From an uncultured Pseudomonadota bacterium (GTDB taxonomy: Bacteria > Myxococcota_A > UBA796 > GCA-2862545): a stretch of 64,000 nt of DNA. A program made the position numbers and the translations under genes. Below are positions 43,401 to 51,942 of the stretch, piece by piece; the first letter of the stretch is position 1; each line of letters starts with the position of its first letter. The stretch lies in assembly GCA_913061235.1 (NCBI GenBank), contig CAJXTB010000005.1:186001-250000 (forward strand), read 5' to 3'. The notes beneath the pieces are model-generated. The model was not told where the DNA came from and searched no databases. It saw only the letters and a program-made list of their open reading frames with translations.

Positions 43401-44048
43401 ATGCAAAAGTGGTGGCTCATTGGAGCCGGCGTAGTCGGTGTGGTGCTTGCGGTGGTCTTGCTCGGTCGTCCGTTGGACACCGGTGGCGAAATCACCACCA
43501 TGACAGATGGTCCGGTCACCCTGACCGAGGACGGTGAAGGTGCCCAACCCGGAGGCCTCGTTCGCGACGCCGCTGGCAATCCCGTTGTGGCGGACCCGCA
43601 AGAGGTCGCAGCAGGCGTGACGGCATCGGACCTTCCCGTTCGGGTTGGCGGCCAAGCCATGGTTCGTCCTGGCTTCACGCCACCTGACCCCAGCAAGATG
43701 GTCGCGGGTGCCAACCCCATGGCTCAGCGCGCTGCGGCTCGCCGGGACACACCAGAGGCCCGTCTTGCAGCCCAGACAACAGCCCCCTGGACGCAAGTCC
43801 GCCGTGAGCTCGCCAAGGCAGCTGGAGATGACCCGACCGCTGGTGCGCTGATCGGAGACGTGCAGACGCACCTCGATGACCTGCGCTCAACCCAGCGCGA
43901 CCCCCAAGCTATCGACTTTGATGACGTCGCAAGGCGGCAGTCCGAGCTCTCCGCTCGGGTCCGTCAGAGCCCGTACTACAACTCGGAAGTGGAGCGCATG
44001 TTGGTGCTCGTTGAAGAGCGGGTCAAGACCTACCAGGCCGAGCAGTAG
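43401..44048 (+). CDS. Hypothetical single-TM anchored protein
   Basis: This 215-residue protein has an N-terminal transmembrane helix (about 4-22) and a long, probably periplasmic part that is Ala/Gly/Pro-rich to about 120, then helical (about 130-215, with a QSELSARVRQSPYYNSEVERM segment). No family is recognised. AGGAGG lies 6 nt before ATG 43401; a second in-frame ATG at 43380 lacks a site. It is divergent from dam and shares its GATC-rich upstream region. Confidence 0.72.
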   Translation: MQKWWLIGAGVVGVVLAVVLLGRPLDTGGEITTMTDGPVTLTEDGEGAQPGGLVRDAAGNPVVADPQEVAAGVTASDLPVRVGGQAMVRPGFTPPDPSKMVAGANPMAQRAAARRDTPEARLAAQTTAPWTQVRRELAKAAGDDPTAGALIGDVQTHLDDLRSTQRDPQAIDFDDVARRQSELSARVRQSPYYNSEVERMLVLVEERVKTYQAEQ

Positions 44049-44111
44049 GTCCAGAGACGCGACGGTGACGTTCATGCGCTAAAGGGTCTCCCCGTACTTG
44101 AGGAGATGAGC

Positions 44112-45371
44112 ATGGCCTTCAATCGACGCGTCTTTGTACTTGGTGGACACATCACACCGTTCATCGGCAAGAAGCACCCCGACTTCATCTGGAAGCGGCA
44201 CCCCGACTTCGGAAAGCGTGAGAACCCCACGCTCGAAGAGACCATTTCGGCTGCCGTCAACGGGGCCCTCGACGCCACGGGCACGCCCGCTGAGCTCGTC
44301 GACAAAGCCTGGATCGGTAACTTCGTCGGAGAGCTGTTCAGCAACCAGGGCCACCTGGGCGCTGCGGTCGTGGGCTCCAACCCAGGGCTGATGTACAAGC
44401 CCGTCATGCGTGTAGAGGGCGCTTGCGCCTCGGGTGGACTTGCCCTCGCCTGCGCTGTGGATGCGATTCAAGCCGGCAATGACATCACGTTGGTCGTGGG
44501 CGCCGAGATCCAGACCACCGCGTCAGCACGGACAGGTGGCGACTACTTGGCCCGTGCCTCTCACTACGCTCGCCAGCGGGAGTTGGACGACTTCACCTTC
44601 CCCGCTCTGTTCGCTTGGCGCAACAAGCACATCCTCGCTGAGACCGACACCACTGAAGAAGACATCGGTCGCGTCTCCGTCAAGGCCTACGCCAACGCCA
44701 ACAAGAATGACAAGGCCCACATGAAGGCCGTGTCCCTCGACCTGGCCACCGCACGCGAAGCGGGTCCGAACAACCCGAACTTCCTGGCCAACGAAGAGCT
44801 CGCTCCGTTCATGAAGATGAGTGATTGCTCACAGGTCTCTGACGGCGGCGCTGGGCTCATCCTGGTCAGCGAAGAAGGCTTGCGCAAGCTCGGTAAGGCC
44901 CCAGCAGACGCCACCGAGTTGGTGTCCCTGGCCCAAGTGACCGGCAACCTGTACGACGACGGCAATCCATTGCGTATGGACGCGACCGCCAATGCCCTGT
45001 GCAAGGCCTACGCTGGCGCTGGCATTACCTCCAAGGACCTTCAGGTCGCCGAAGTCCATGACTGCTTCGCGGTCACTGAGCTGCTGATGTACGAAGCCAT
45101 GGGCCTCGCAGAGCCCGGCAAGGGCTTCCAGCTTGTCCGTGAAGGACGCACCGAGCTCACTGGAGACATTCCGGTCAACACCGGCGGCGGACTCATTGGC
45201 TTTGGTCACCCAGTGGGTGCAACGGGCGTCAAGCAGGTGCTCGAAGTGCACCGTCAGATGCGTGGCGAATGCGGAGCTTACCAGCTCGCCAAGAAGCCGA
45301 CCCTGGGTGCCACGGTCAACATGGGCGGCAATGACAAGACTGTCGTCGCCACCATTCTTCGCACCACCTAA
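44112..45371 (+). CDS. Thiolase-family acetyl-CoA acetyltransferase (SCP2-type)
   Basis: This 419-residue enzyme has the thiolase nucleophile Cys in VEGACASGG, the EVHDCFAVTE stretch with His and the C-terminal GGGLIGFGHPVGATG motif. The pattern is that of the SCP2-type/lipid-transfer thiolase group rather than classic AtoB. It would cleave 3-oxoacyl-CoA or condense acetyl-CoA. AGGAG at 44101-44105 directly abuts an ATG at 44106, so translation from ATG 44112 (6-nt spacing) is more likely. Confidence 0.93.
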   Translation: MAFNRRVFVLGGHITPFIGKKHPDFIWKRHPDFGKRENPTLEETISAAVNGALDATGTPAELVDKAWIGNFVGELFSNQGHLGAAVVGSNPGLMYKPVMRVEGACASGGLALACAVDAIQAGNDITLVVGAEIQTTASARTGGDYLARASHYARQRELDDFTFPALFAWRNKHILAETDTTEEDIGRVSVKAYANANKNDKAHMKAVSLDLATAREAGPNNPNFLANEELAPFMKMSDCSQVSDGGAGLILVSEEGLRKLGKAPADATELVSLAQVTGNLYDDGNPLRMDATANALCKAYAGAGITSKDLQVAEVHDCFAVTELLMYEAMGLAEPGKGFQLVREGRTELTGDIPVNTGGGLIGFGHPVGATGVKQVLEVHRQMRGECGAYQLAKKPTLGATVNMGGNDKTVVATILRTT

Positions 45372-45401
45372 GGGCCTGGCCAAAACTGGCTGCCAAGTTT
45401 G

Positions 45402-45433
45402 GGCACCGATGCATCCGCAAGGTCATCGGTGCT
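45402..45433. terminator. Perfect 9-bp hairpin between convergent genes
   Basis: GCACCGATG at 45403-45411 and CATCGGTGC at 45424-45432 form an uninterrupted stem with a 12-nt loop, extended by a G-U pair (45402/45433). It lies between the thiolase stop and the lipoprotein stop. A long T run is absent on both sides, so it is not a classic intrinsic terminator, but a bidirectional transcription-ending or RNA-stabilising hairpin is plausible. Confidence 0.5.
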
Positions 45434-45552
45434 CACGCCACTGGCTGACCCGGCCAACGCATCGGGTGAGCCGGCGTGCCCTCGCCACGCCTCGCCAGCT
45501 GGCCTACTTTCTGTTGGGCAGACTCCAGGCAGCGAGAAGTCGCGTCGCTGGC

Positions 45553-46323
45553 CTACTCAGGCAGCGGCGGGAAGGTCGAGACCGGCTGGAACACCATCTT
45601 TCCGGCGCTCACACTGCTGAGCAGTGAGTTGACGCCGTCAACGTCGGCTCCGTTCGCGTGGTTCAGACCCGCAATGCCGAGAACGTAGACCTCGTTCTCT
45701 GATGGGAAGGCTTCTCCCGGAACTTCGATGCCAGTGACTTCGTCATTGCCGCGTGTGAGGTCGTACACCTCTCGCGCAGTCTGTGGCTCGGTCGAGTAGG
45801 TCAGGTCGCCAGAAGACGCCTCGATGACCACTACAACCACAGCGTTGTAGCCCTGGCCGGTGAGATCGATGCTCACACCCGTGCCAGCAGTCTGTTCGGT
45901 GATCGGATCGAAGTCAGGGGCAATCGGCAGCTCAAGCGTAGCGCTTGCCTCTCCAGACGGCAGGCTCATGGCGACCTGCCATGTGGCACCGTCTTCGTAG
46001 ACCAAACCGCGGTCGGGGGTGATCAGGTAGACGCCCTCTGTCGGGTCGTCGGTCTGCACACCTTCGAGAGTGACCGTGGCGTTGTTGATGGGGGCATTCT
46101 CGATGTCTGCGGCGCTGCTCGCATCTCCCAAGAACAGCGAGAACGCAGTCCCGACCTCAAGGTCGGTCGAGCTAAGGTCGGCCTCCTCCGGTTCGTCTAC
46201 AGCAATGACCAAGCCCAAAGCGATGCTCGGGTTGGTCAGGCCATCAATGGCGTCACGGGTGCTGTCAAAGGCATCACATCCGGCGAGACCCACGGTCGCA
46301 GCCAATACAATCAATCGAGTCAT
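45553..46323 (-). CDS. Hypothetical lipoprotein
   Basis: This 256-residue protein has a lipoprotein signal: a basic start, hydrophobic stretch and lipobox LAGC (Cys at about 16). The mature part is beta-rich, acidic and free of recognised motifs. It is likely anchored to a membrane facing the periplasm or surface. It is divergent from the 57-residue basic protein gene at 46426, across about 100 bp. Function unknown. Confidence 0.75.
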   Translation of the reverse strand: MTRLIVLAATVGLAGCDAFDSTRDAIDGLTNPSIALGLVIAVDEPEEADLSSTDLEVGTAFSLFLGDASSAADIENAPINNATVTLEGVQTDDPTEGVYLITPDRGLVYEDGATWQVAMSLPSGEASATLELPIAPDFDPITEQTAGTGVSIDLTGQGYNAVVVVVIEASSGDLTYSTEPQTAREVYDLTRGNDEVTGIEVPGEAFPSENEVYVLGIAGLNHANGADVDGVNSLLSSVSAGKMVFQPVSTFPPLPE

Positions 46324-46425
46324 TCAAAGTCCTCCAGGCATTGCCTTGACGATAGCCTCTTCGGCTAGTAATTGGGCGGTCTTTACCGACTGGTGCAGTT
46401 ACAGCGCCCACCGGAGACAAATACC

Positions 46426-46599
46426 ATGGCCTCAAATACCAAAATGACCCGCTTCCGCCGCATGCGCCGCAACGCCCGTATGGGCCAAGCTCGCAAGAAG
46501 CTGCTCCGCAAGAATGGCACTACGCCAGTATTCGCGATTCACACTCCTGAATCGCATGAGAATGCTCCCGTAGATCAGCTCCCGAAGTCGGACGACTAG
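46426..46599 (+). CDS. Small basic protein, 57 residues
   Basis: The first 30 residues are very rich in Arg, Lys and Met (TRFRRMRRNARMGQARKKLL), followed by an acidic, Pro-containing tail (HTPESHENAPVDQLPKSDD). Such a composition suits a nucleic-acid- or ribosome-binding peptide. I recall similar short proteins in related bacteria, but name no family. A GGAG-like site precedes the ATG at slightly long spacing. It lies just ahead of the MprF C-domain gene. Confidence 0.65.
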   Translation: MASNTKMTRFRRMRRNARMGQARKKLLRKNGTTPVFAIHTPESHENAPVDQLPKSDD

Positions 46600-46620
46600 A
46601 TCGCACCCATTTGGGATGCG

Positions 46621-47643
46621 TTGCTTAGGACGGTTCTTTCTATACCCGGTCGACTCGTTGAGTGGCTGGACGGAAAGGCTGTGCCTGGGCTTTCTGTCGA
46701 TCAGGATGAGCTCTTCGCCCGTGTAGTGAAAACCGCTCGGCATCCTGAGTCACGACTGGCCTTAGAGTCAGACATGCATCACGTAGTGCAGGGCGGCAAC
46801 GTCCTCGCCTACCAGATGCGTGGTCGTACTGCGTTCGCTGTAGGCGGACTCAATGCAGCACCCGCTGATCGCAGCGCTCTGCTGACAGAGTACCAAGCAC
46901 TCGATGGTGTCCGGCGGCGCTTGATCTTTCCGTTGCGACGGTCAGAGCTGCGCGATGCCATGTCTGCGGACTTCTCACCGATCCAGGTCGGTATTGAGGC
47001 CATTGTCGACCTGCCGACCCTGGCGTTCAACGGCAAAGCCTTCCGAACCGTTCGGAACATGCGCAACCGAGCAGCCCGTCGCGGTGCGCATGTCGAAGAG
47101 GTCAGACCGGACGCCTACCGTGTGCAGCTCGAGCAAGTCCATGCACTCTGGCTGGAGCAGAAGCGTCCCTCGTGGCGAATGAAGCTGCTTGTGGGCTCCC
47201 CTTGCTTGGACCAGCCCCACGACCGACGGTACCTCGTGGCCTTTGCAGATGACGCCGTTGTGGCTTTCATCACCTTACTTCCCGGAGGCCACGGTCAGTG
47301 GGGACTGGACGTCATGGCGCAGCTGCCACAGGCCCCCGCCGGGACCATGGACCTGCTGTTGGCTCACGCCTGTGAACAGCTTCGTGATGAAGGAGCCGCG
47401 ACTCTTTCTCTCGGCTCCTGCCCAATGGCTGGCATCCCGTTGACCGGAAAGGGCTGGCTACTCCGGCGGATATTTCGCGTGCTGTACGCCTCTTCCCTCG
47501 GTAATCGCGTCTTCGGGTTTCGACGTCTACACCAGTTCAAGAGCAAGTTTCGCCCGCGCTGGGTACCCGTGTACTTTGCGGCCTCGCCCAGACTCGGCAT
47601 CTGGAGCCTGTACCTCGGGTGTCGGATGTGGGGCCTGTACTGA
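46621..47643 (+). CDS. MprF C-terminal-domain protein (DUF2156)
   Basis: This 340-residue soluble protein matches the aminoacyl-phosphatidylglycerol synthase domain of MprF: FNGKAFRTVRNMRNRAARRG near residues 138-157, and KSKFRPRWVPVYFAASPRLG close to the C terminus. No membrane half is attached. DUF2156 enzymes move aminoacyl groups from tRNA to lipid, but stand-alone versions may act on other substrates. The start is uncertain: TTG 46621 or GTG 46681. The flippase-like protein at 16266-17300 could be its membrane partner, 29 kb away. holB follows 27 bp later. Confidence 0.85.
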   Translation: MLRTVLSIPGRLVEWLDGKAVPGLSVDQDELFARVVKTARHPESRLALESDMHHVVQGGNVLAYQMRGRTAFAVGGLNAAPADRSALLTEYQALDGVRRRLIFPLRRSELRDAMSADFSPIQVGIEAIVDLPTLAFNGKAFRTVRNMRNRAARRGAHVEEVRPDAYRVQLEQVHALWLEQKRPSWRMKLLVGSPCLDQPHDRRYLVAFADDAVVAFITLLPGGHGQWGLDVMAQLPQAPAGTMDLLLAHACEQLRDEGAATLSLGSCPMAGIPLTGKGWLLRRIFRVLYASSLGNRVFGFRRLHQFKSKFRPRWVPVYFAASPRLGIWSLYLGCRMWGLY

Positions 47644-47670
47644 CGGCGGTCCACTAGATACAGGCCCCCT

Positions 47671-48696
47671 ATGCACACCAACGGTCTCATTGGACACAGC
47701 GCCCTGCTCGCCCGCATGGGGTCAGCGATCGACGCGGACACCCTTCACCACGCGCTCTTGTTTGAAGGCCCACCGGGGGTTGGAAAGCGGACGGTGGCTC
47801 TGCATCTTGCGTTGGCCCACAACTGCCTCGACGACGACGTCCAGGCTCGTCCCTGTACGCGCTGTCGCAGCTGTACGACCATCGCATCGGGTAACCATCC
47901 CGATATTGTGTGGGTAGCACCGGACGCCAAGCAAGCTTCAGGCTCCATTCCCATCGCGCGTATCCGCGAGGTCGTGCGCCAAGCTGGCTACCACCGCTTC
48001 GGAGCCCGGCGTCGCTTCATCATCATTGATCCCGCTGAGGCAATGGCAGGCCCAGCGGCGAACGCCTTGCTCAAGACGTTGGAGGAGCCACCAGACGGAA
48101 CGGGCTTCATCCTGCTCGCCACGAACGCCAATGCACTGCTCCCCACAATCATCAGCCGGTGCCAGCGCGTGCGCTTTGGTCCAGTACCGTCGGAAGCGCT
48201 GATCACCTGGTTGACCGATAAGGGCATAGAGAACGCCCAGGACATCGCGTCCGTCGCGTTTGGCTGCCCTGGTGTCGCTATGGACATGACCGACGGCGCC
48301 CTCGCCACCCGGCGCGAGACCCGAGATGCCCTCATCAACGTACTCCACGGCGACCTCGACACACTATTCAAGTACACCCAAAAGTTATGCTCCGGCGGTC
48401 GAGCTGCGTGGCGACTCAAGGCGGAGCGTGTCTTTGAGCTGCTCGAAGAGCTCATCCGCGACGCTGCGGTCAGCCAGTCCGGGTCCACATCCCCTCTGGT
48501 AAACACCGACCGCCCCGAGGTAGTCGCTCGCTGGGCCGAAGCCCTCTGGCCCGACGGTATTGTTCAGTGTCAAGCAGCCCTGACCGACGTGCGACTCGAC
48601 CTAAACCGAATGGTGTCGGGTAAAACCGCCGTGGATGCCCTACTGTGTACGGTGCGCGAGCAGCTCGGCGTGCCGGAGGCCTTGGCGACTAGCTAG
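47671..48696 (+). CDS. holB: DNA polymerase III delta' subunit
   Basis: This 341-residue clamp-loader AAA+ protein has Walker A GPPGVGKRT (33-41) and a zinc site of four Cys (Cys52, Cys62, Cys65, Cys68). The later FIIIDPAEAMAGPAANALLKTLEEPP is the family's Walker B/sensor region, followed by ISRCQRVRF (SRC motif). The delta' subunit loads the sliding clamp. It shares the palindromic CTAGCTAG region with the stop of convergent folC. Confidence 0.94.
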   Translation: MHTNGLIGHSALLARMGSAIDADTLHHALLFEGPPGVGKRTVALHLALAHNCLDDDVQARPCTRCRSCTTIASGNHPDIVWVAPDAKQASGSIPIARIREVVRQAGYHRFGARRRFIIIDPAEAMAGPAANALLKTLEEPPDGTGFILLATNANALLPTIISRCQRVRFGPVPSEALITWLTDKGIENAQDIASVAFGCPGVAMDMTDGALATRRETRDALINVLHGDLDTLFKYTQKLCSGGRAAWRLKAERVFELLEELIRDAAVSQSGSTSPLVNTDRPEVVARWAEALWPDGIVQCQAALTDVRLDLNRMVSGKTAVDALLCTVREQLGVPEALATS

Positions 48697-50017
48697 TCTC
48701 GTCGCTCTCTGGAACGACGTCTCCGAAACCTTGCCCGGCTACGATCTCGTTCAACACGCCGTCACCGACCAAGCTTCGCACAGCACCGGCAAGGAAGAGG
48801 CTTCCCATGGCCAAGGTCTCATGGGCTTCGGCGTACACTTCAGGCAAGGCTTCTTCGATAGGGCCGCCGTCGGACAGAATGATGTCCATGTCCTGAAGCA
48901 GGGCCGCCAGCTCGTGACTCTTGCGTGCCTTCGGGTGGGCACAGTGTGTCGCTACGACCTCGTCGATGTACGGGATGAGCGGCTCTAGGATGGCCCTCGG
49001 GTCGCGTGTACTGCCCATACCAAACAGCAGAATACGCGACTCTGGCTTTTCGCGACGGGCCAGCCAGCGGGCCAGCGCTTTCGACGCATCCACGTTGTGC
49101 GCACCATCTACCCACAAGTGCTCTTTGACCTCATCGAGCCGACCGTTGATGCGTGCCCGCTGTAGACCACTGCGAATGGCTTCGTCAGGGATGTGAAACC
49201 CCTGCCGACGCAACGCATGGAGAATACCCAGCGCAACCATGGCGTTGCTGCCCTGATGTTCACCGGGCAAAGACAGCTGAAGGCGCTCGATCGTGCCGTC
49301 CGGCGTACCGATCCGCCAGCCACTTCGCGCATTCTCACGACTGAGGTGACGCCCCGGAAGCCAGCAGGGTGAGCCCATACGCGTAGCCATCGTCTCAATG
49401 ACGTCGCGAGCGGGCTTGGGCATCGAGCCCACAATCATGGGTACGCCTGGCTTGATGATGCCGGCCTTTTCCCCCGCGATGGCCTCAATCGTGTCGCCGA
49501 GGACATCCATGTGGTCGAGACCAATCTGAGTGATGGCGGTGACCTGTGGGTGCACAATGTTTGTGGCGTCCAACCGTCCACCAAGCCCCACTTCAACCAC
49601 CGCGACGTCAACTCCGCGTTCTGCAAAGACCTGAAAGGCCAAGCAGGTCAGGAACTCAAAGTAGGTCAGCGGGGAATCTCGGCGCCCTTGGCTGCGTGCC
49701 CAGTCGGTACGCGCACGATCGAGTGCTTCAATCGCCTCAGTCAGCGAACCGTCATCGAGGGGCATGCCGTTGATGCACACGCGCTCATTGACCGCCTCAA
49801 GATGGGGCGACAGGTTGGTACCGACCGTGTAGCCAGCGTCGACCAACACGGAAGTGACCATGGTCGACGTGCTGCCCTTGCCATTCGTTCCAGCAATATG
49901 AACCACCGGGTAGGCACGATGTGGTTCGCCCTGCGCTTGCAGGAAGCCACGCACATCCTCCAATCCGAGCTTGATGCCGCTATCCGCGAGCTGCCGCAAT
50001 ACCGGATGGTGAATCAC
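48689..50017 (-). CDS. folC: Folylpolyglutamate synthase / dihydrofolate synthase
   Basis: The 442-residue enzyme adds glutamate to folates and makes dihydrofolate from dihydropteroate. It has the P-loop GTNGKGST (43-50), TYFEFLTCLAF, VVEVGLGGRLDATN and the LPGEHQGSNAMVALG stretch. The ATG overlaps the stop of accD (ATGA), giving the accD-folC operon known from many bacteria. It converges on holB with an 8-bp overlap. Confidence 0.96.
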   Translation of the reverse strand: MIHHPVLRQLADSGIKLGLEDVRGFLQAQGEPHRAYPVVHIAGTNGKGSTSTMVTSVLVDAGYTVGTNLSPHLEAVNERVCINGMPLDDGSLTEAIEALDRARTDWARSQGRRDSPLTYFEFLTCLAFQVFAERGVDVAVVEVGLGGRLDATNIVHPQVTAITQIGLDHMDVLGDTIEAIAGEKAGIIKPGVPMIVGSMPKPARDVIETMATRMGSPCWLPGRHLSRENARSGWRIGTPDGTIERLQLSLPGEHQGSNAMVALGILHALRRQGFHIPDEAIRSGLQRARINGRLDEVKEHLWVDGAHNVDASKALARWLARREKPESRILLFGMGSTRDPRAILEPLIPYIDEVVATHCAHPKARKSHELAALLQDMDIILSDGGPIEEALPEVYAEAHETLAMGSLFLAGAVRSLVGDGVLNEIVAGQGFGDVVPESDETS

Positions 50018-50925
50018 GCCGGTTCCGAGTCCACTTCTACCAGGCCCGTACTGGGCTGGTTGAGCAGCATGCGGAGAATCTTGGCCACAGAGGCGCGCAG
50101 TTCATCACGCGGCACAATGCGGTCCACCATGCCGGTATCCAGCAGGTATTCAGCGGTCTGGAAGCCTTCAGGAAGCTGCTGACCAATGGTCTGTTCGATG
50201 ACGCGCGCGCCAGCGAAGCCAATGAGCGCCTTGGGTTCCGCCACAATGACGTCTCCCAACATAGCGAAAGACGCTGCAACGCCGCCCGTTGTTGGGTGGG
50301 TAAGGATGCTGATGTAGGGCATACGACCAACATTCTGCAGACGAGCCAGTGCTGCGGATGTCTTGGCCATCTGCATGAGCGACAGAACGCCTTCTTGCAT
50401 GCGGGCACCACCCGAGGCGCACACAACGATGGCTGGACGCTTGCGTTCAAGCGCCCGTTCATACAGCCGGGTCAGCATTTCACCGACCACCGAGCCCATA
50501 GAGCCGCCCATGTAGGCAAAGTCCATGACGCCGAGCTCCACCGGGATGGACTCAATCGTGCCACTGACGGACAAAAAGGCATCATTGCGACCGGTCTTTT
50601 TGTCGGCTGCACGAATGCGGTCTGGGTAGGTCTTGCTGTCGCGAAAGCCCAACGCATCGACCGAGCGTATGTGGGTATCGTGACGTTCCTGTTCGCAGTC
50701 GTTGTCCATCAGCATGGTTACGCGAGCTTCGGCGTCCATGCGGAAGTGATGACCGCACCCCGGACAGACGTCCAAGAACTCGACCAAGACCTCGCGGTAC
50801 GCTGGCTCATTGCAGCCAGGGCAACGCGTGAACAGTTCAGGTACTTCGTCTGGATTGCGACGCGGTGCCGGAGAAGGCGTTGCGACAAAATCGTTGCGTT
50901 GTTCGAACCAGCGATGACCGGACAC
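50014..50925 (-). CDS. accD: Acetyl-CoA carboxylase carboxyltransferase beta subunit
   Basis: This 303-residue protein has the N-terminal zinc ribbon (Cys35, Cys38, Cys54, Cys57), and the crotonase-type carboxyltransferase core: MDFAYMGGSMGSVVGEM, VCASGGARMQEG and LTHPTTGGVAASFAMLGD. It transfers carboxyl from biotin to acetyl-CoA for fatty-acid synthesis. GTG 50925 is chosen as GGGAGG lies 4 nt upstream; longer in-frame starts would run into the divergent LD-carboxypeptidase region. It is followed by folC with ATGA coupling. The alpha subunit is not in the window. Confidence 0.95.
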   Translation of the reverse strand: MSGHRWFEQRNDFVATPSPAPRRNPDEVPELFTRCPGCNEPAYREVLVEFLDVCPGCGHHFRMDAEARVTMLMDNDCEQERHDTHIRSVDALGFRDSKTYPDRIRAADKKTGRNDAFLSVSGTIESIPVELGVMDFAYMGGSMGSVVGEMLTRLYERALERKRPAIVVCASGGARMQEGVLSLMQMAKTSAALARLQNVGRMPYISILTHPTTGGVAASFAMLGDVIVAEPKALIGFAGARVIEQTIGQQLPEGFQTAEYLLDTGMVDRIVPRDELRASVAKILRMLLNQPSTGLVEVDSEPA

Positions 50926-51024
50926 AAGGCCTCCCAAGACAGCCCGGGTGTCTATTGTGCCGCACCCATCCGCGCGAGTGTTGTACGCGATAGCCAGCCC
51001 GTACCTGTTGACACGGACGGTTTC

Positions 51025-51915
51025 ATGGCCCCAATCCTTCCCGTTGGTTCGCACATTGCGGTCATCGCCCCCGCCAGTCGCTTCGTTCCCGACCGCTTGG
51101 AACAAGGACTCAACTTACTGCGTGACTGGGGCTACACCCCCCACGTCTTCGACGGCGTCTCGGATCCGGTGCGCAACTTCGCAGCCCCCGACTCCGTCCG
51201 ACTCGCCCATCTCGTCCGTGCCTTCCAAGACCCGCAATACGACGCGATCTGGGCCATTCGTGGAGGCTACGGCGTCACCCGCTTCATCGACGACGTTCCG
51301 TGGGACACCCTGACCGCAAAACCCCTGCTCGGCTTCTCCGATCTCACGCCATTGCTCGACGTCGCAACCCGACAGATCGGCGCAACATGCGTCCATGCGC
51401 CAGTCATACACAGCCTACCCAGCCACGATGACGCTTCCCTGGCCTGGCTGCGAGCGCTGCTAACCGGAGCCACACGCGAGCCGCTTCGCGGAGACACATG
51501 GGTCGGTGGAGACGCCACAGGACCGCTGGTCGGCGGCAACCTGTGCATGTTGGCGAGCACCTGTGGCACGTCTTCTCAGCTCGATGCCACCGGCTGCATT
51601 GTCGTTCTTGAAGATGTGGGTGAGCCCGCGTACCGCATTGACCGCATGCTCCAACAGCTCGCAAGCGCCGGAGTGTTCAACGGCGTCGCAGGCGTCGCTC
51701 TCGGCACCTTCACCGGCTGCGCCGCACCCGAAGGACAAGGGTGGGACATCGACGACGTGCTTCGCGACCACCTCTCACGTCTTGGAGTGCCGGTCCTCGC
51801 CGGTCTGCCCATTGGTCACGGCGCTGCAAACCATGCCTTTGTGGTGCGCAGCCAAGGCGTGCTCGCCAACGGAACGCTCCGTATTGGTGTATCCGACGGC
51901 CCAGTGGTGGCGTAA
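51025..51915 (+). CDS. LD-carboxypeptidase (peptidase S66)
   Basis: This 296-residue serine peptidase has the S66 triad pattern: nucleophile in GFSD (Ser105), Glu in LEDVGEPAYRIDRM (Glu196 or Glu200), and His in LPIGHGAANH (His265). LD-carboxypeptidases trim the terminal D-Ala of cytoplasmic tetrapeptides in murein recycling; microcin-immunity relatives share the fold. No signal peptide is present. ATG 51025 is the natural domain start. It is divergent from accD. Confidence 0.93.
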   Translation: MAPILPVGSHIAVIAPASRFVPDRLEQGLNLLRDWGYTPHVFDGVSDPVRNFAAPDSVRLAHLVRAFQDPQYDAIWAIRGGYGVTRFIDDVPWDTLTAKPLLGFSDLTPLLDVATRQIGATCVHAPVIHSLPSHDDASLAWLRALLTGATREPLRGDTWVGGDATGPLVGGNLCMLASTCGTSSQLDATGCIVVLEDVGEPAYRIDRMLQQLASAGVFNGVAGVALGTFTGCAAPEGQGWDIDDVLRDHLSRLGVPVLAGLPIGHGAANHAFVVRSQGVLANGTLRIGVSDGPVVA

Positions 51916-51942
51916 ACACACCGGGCGTCGTAGCCTCGGCCC

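Noticed and set aside
45399-45627. Short plus-strand frames after the thiolase gene
   Set aside because: They have no ribosome site and the segment is better explained by a hairpin and the lipoprotein 3' end.
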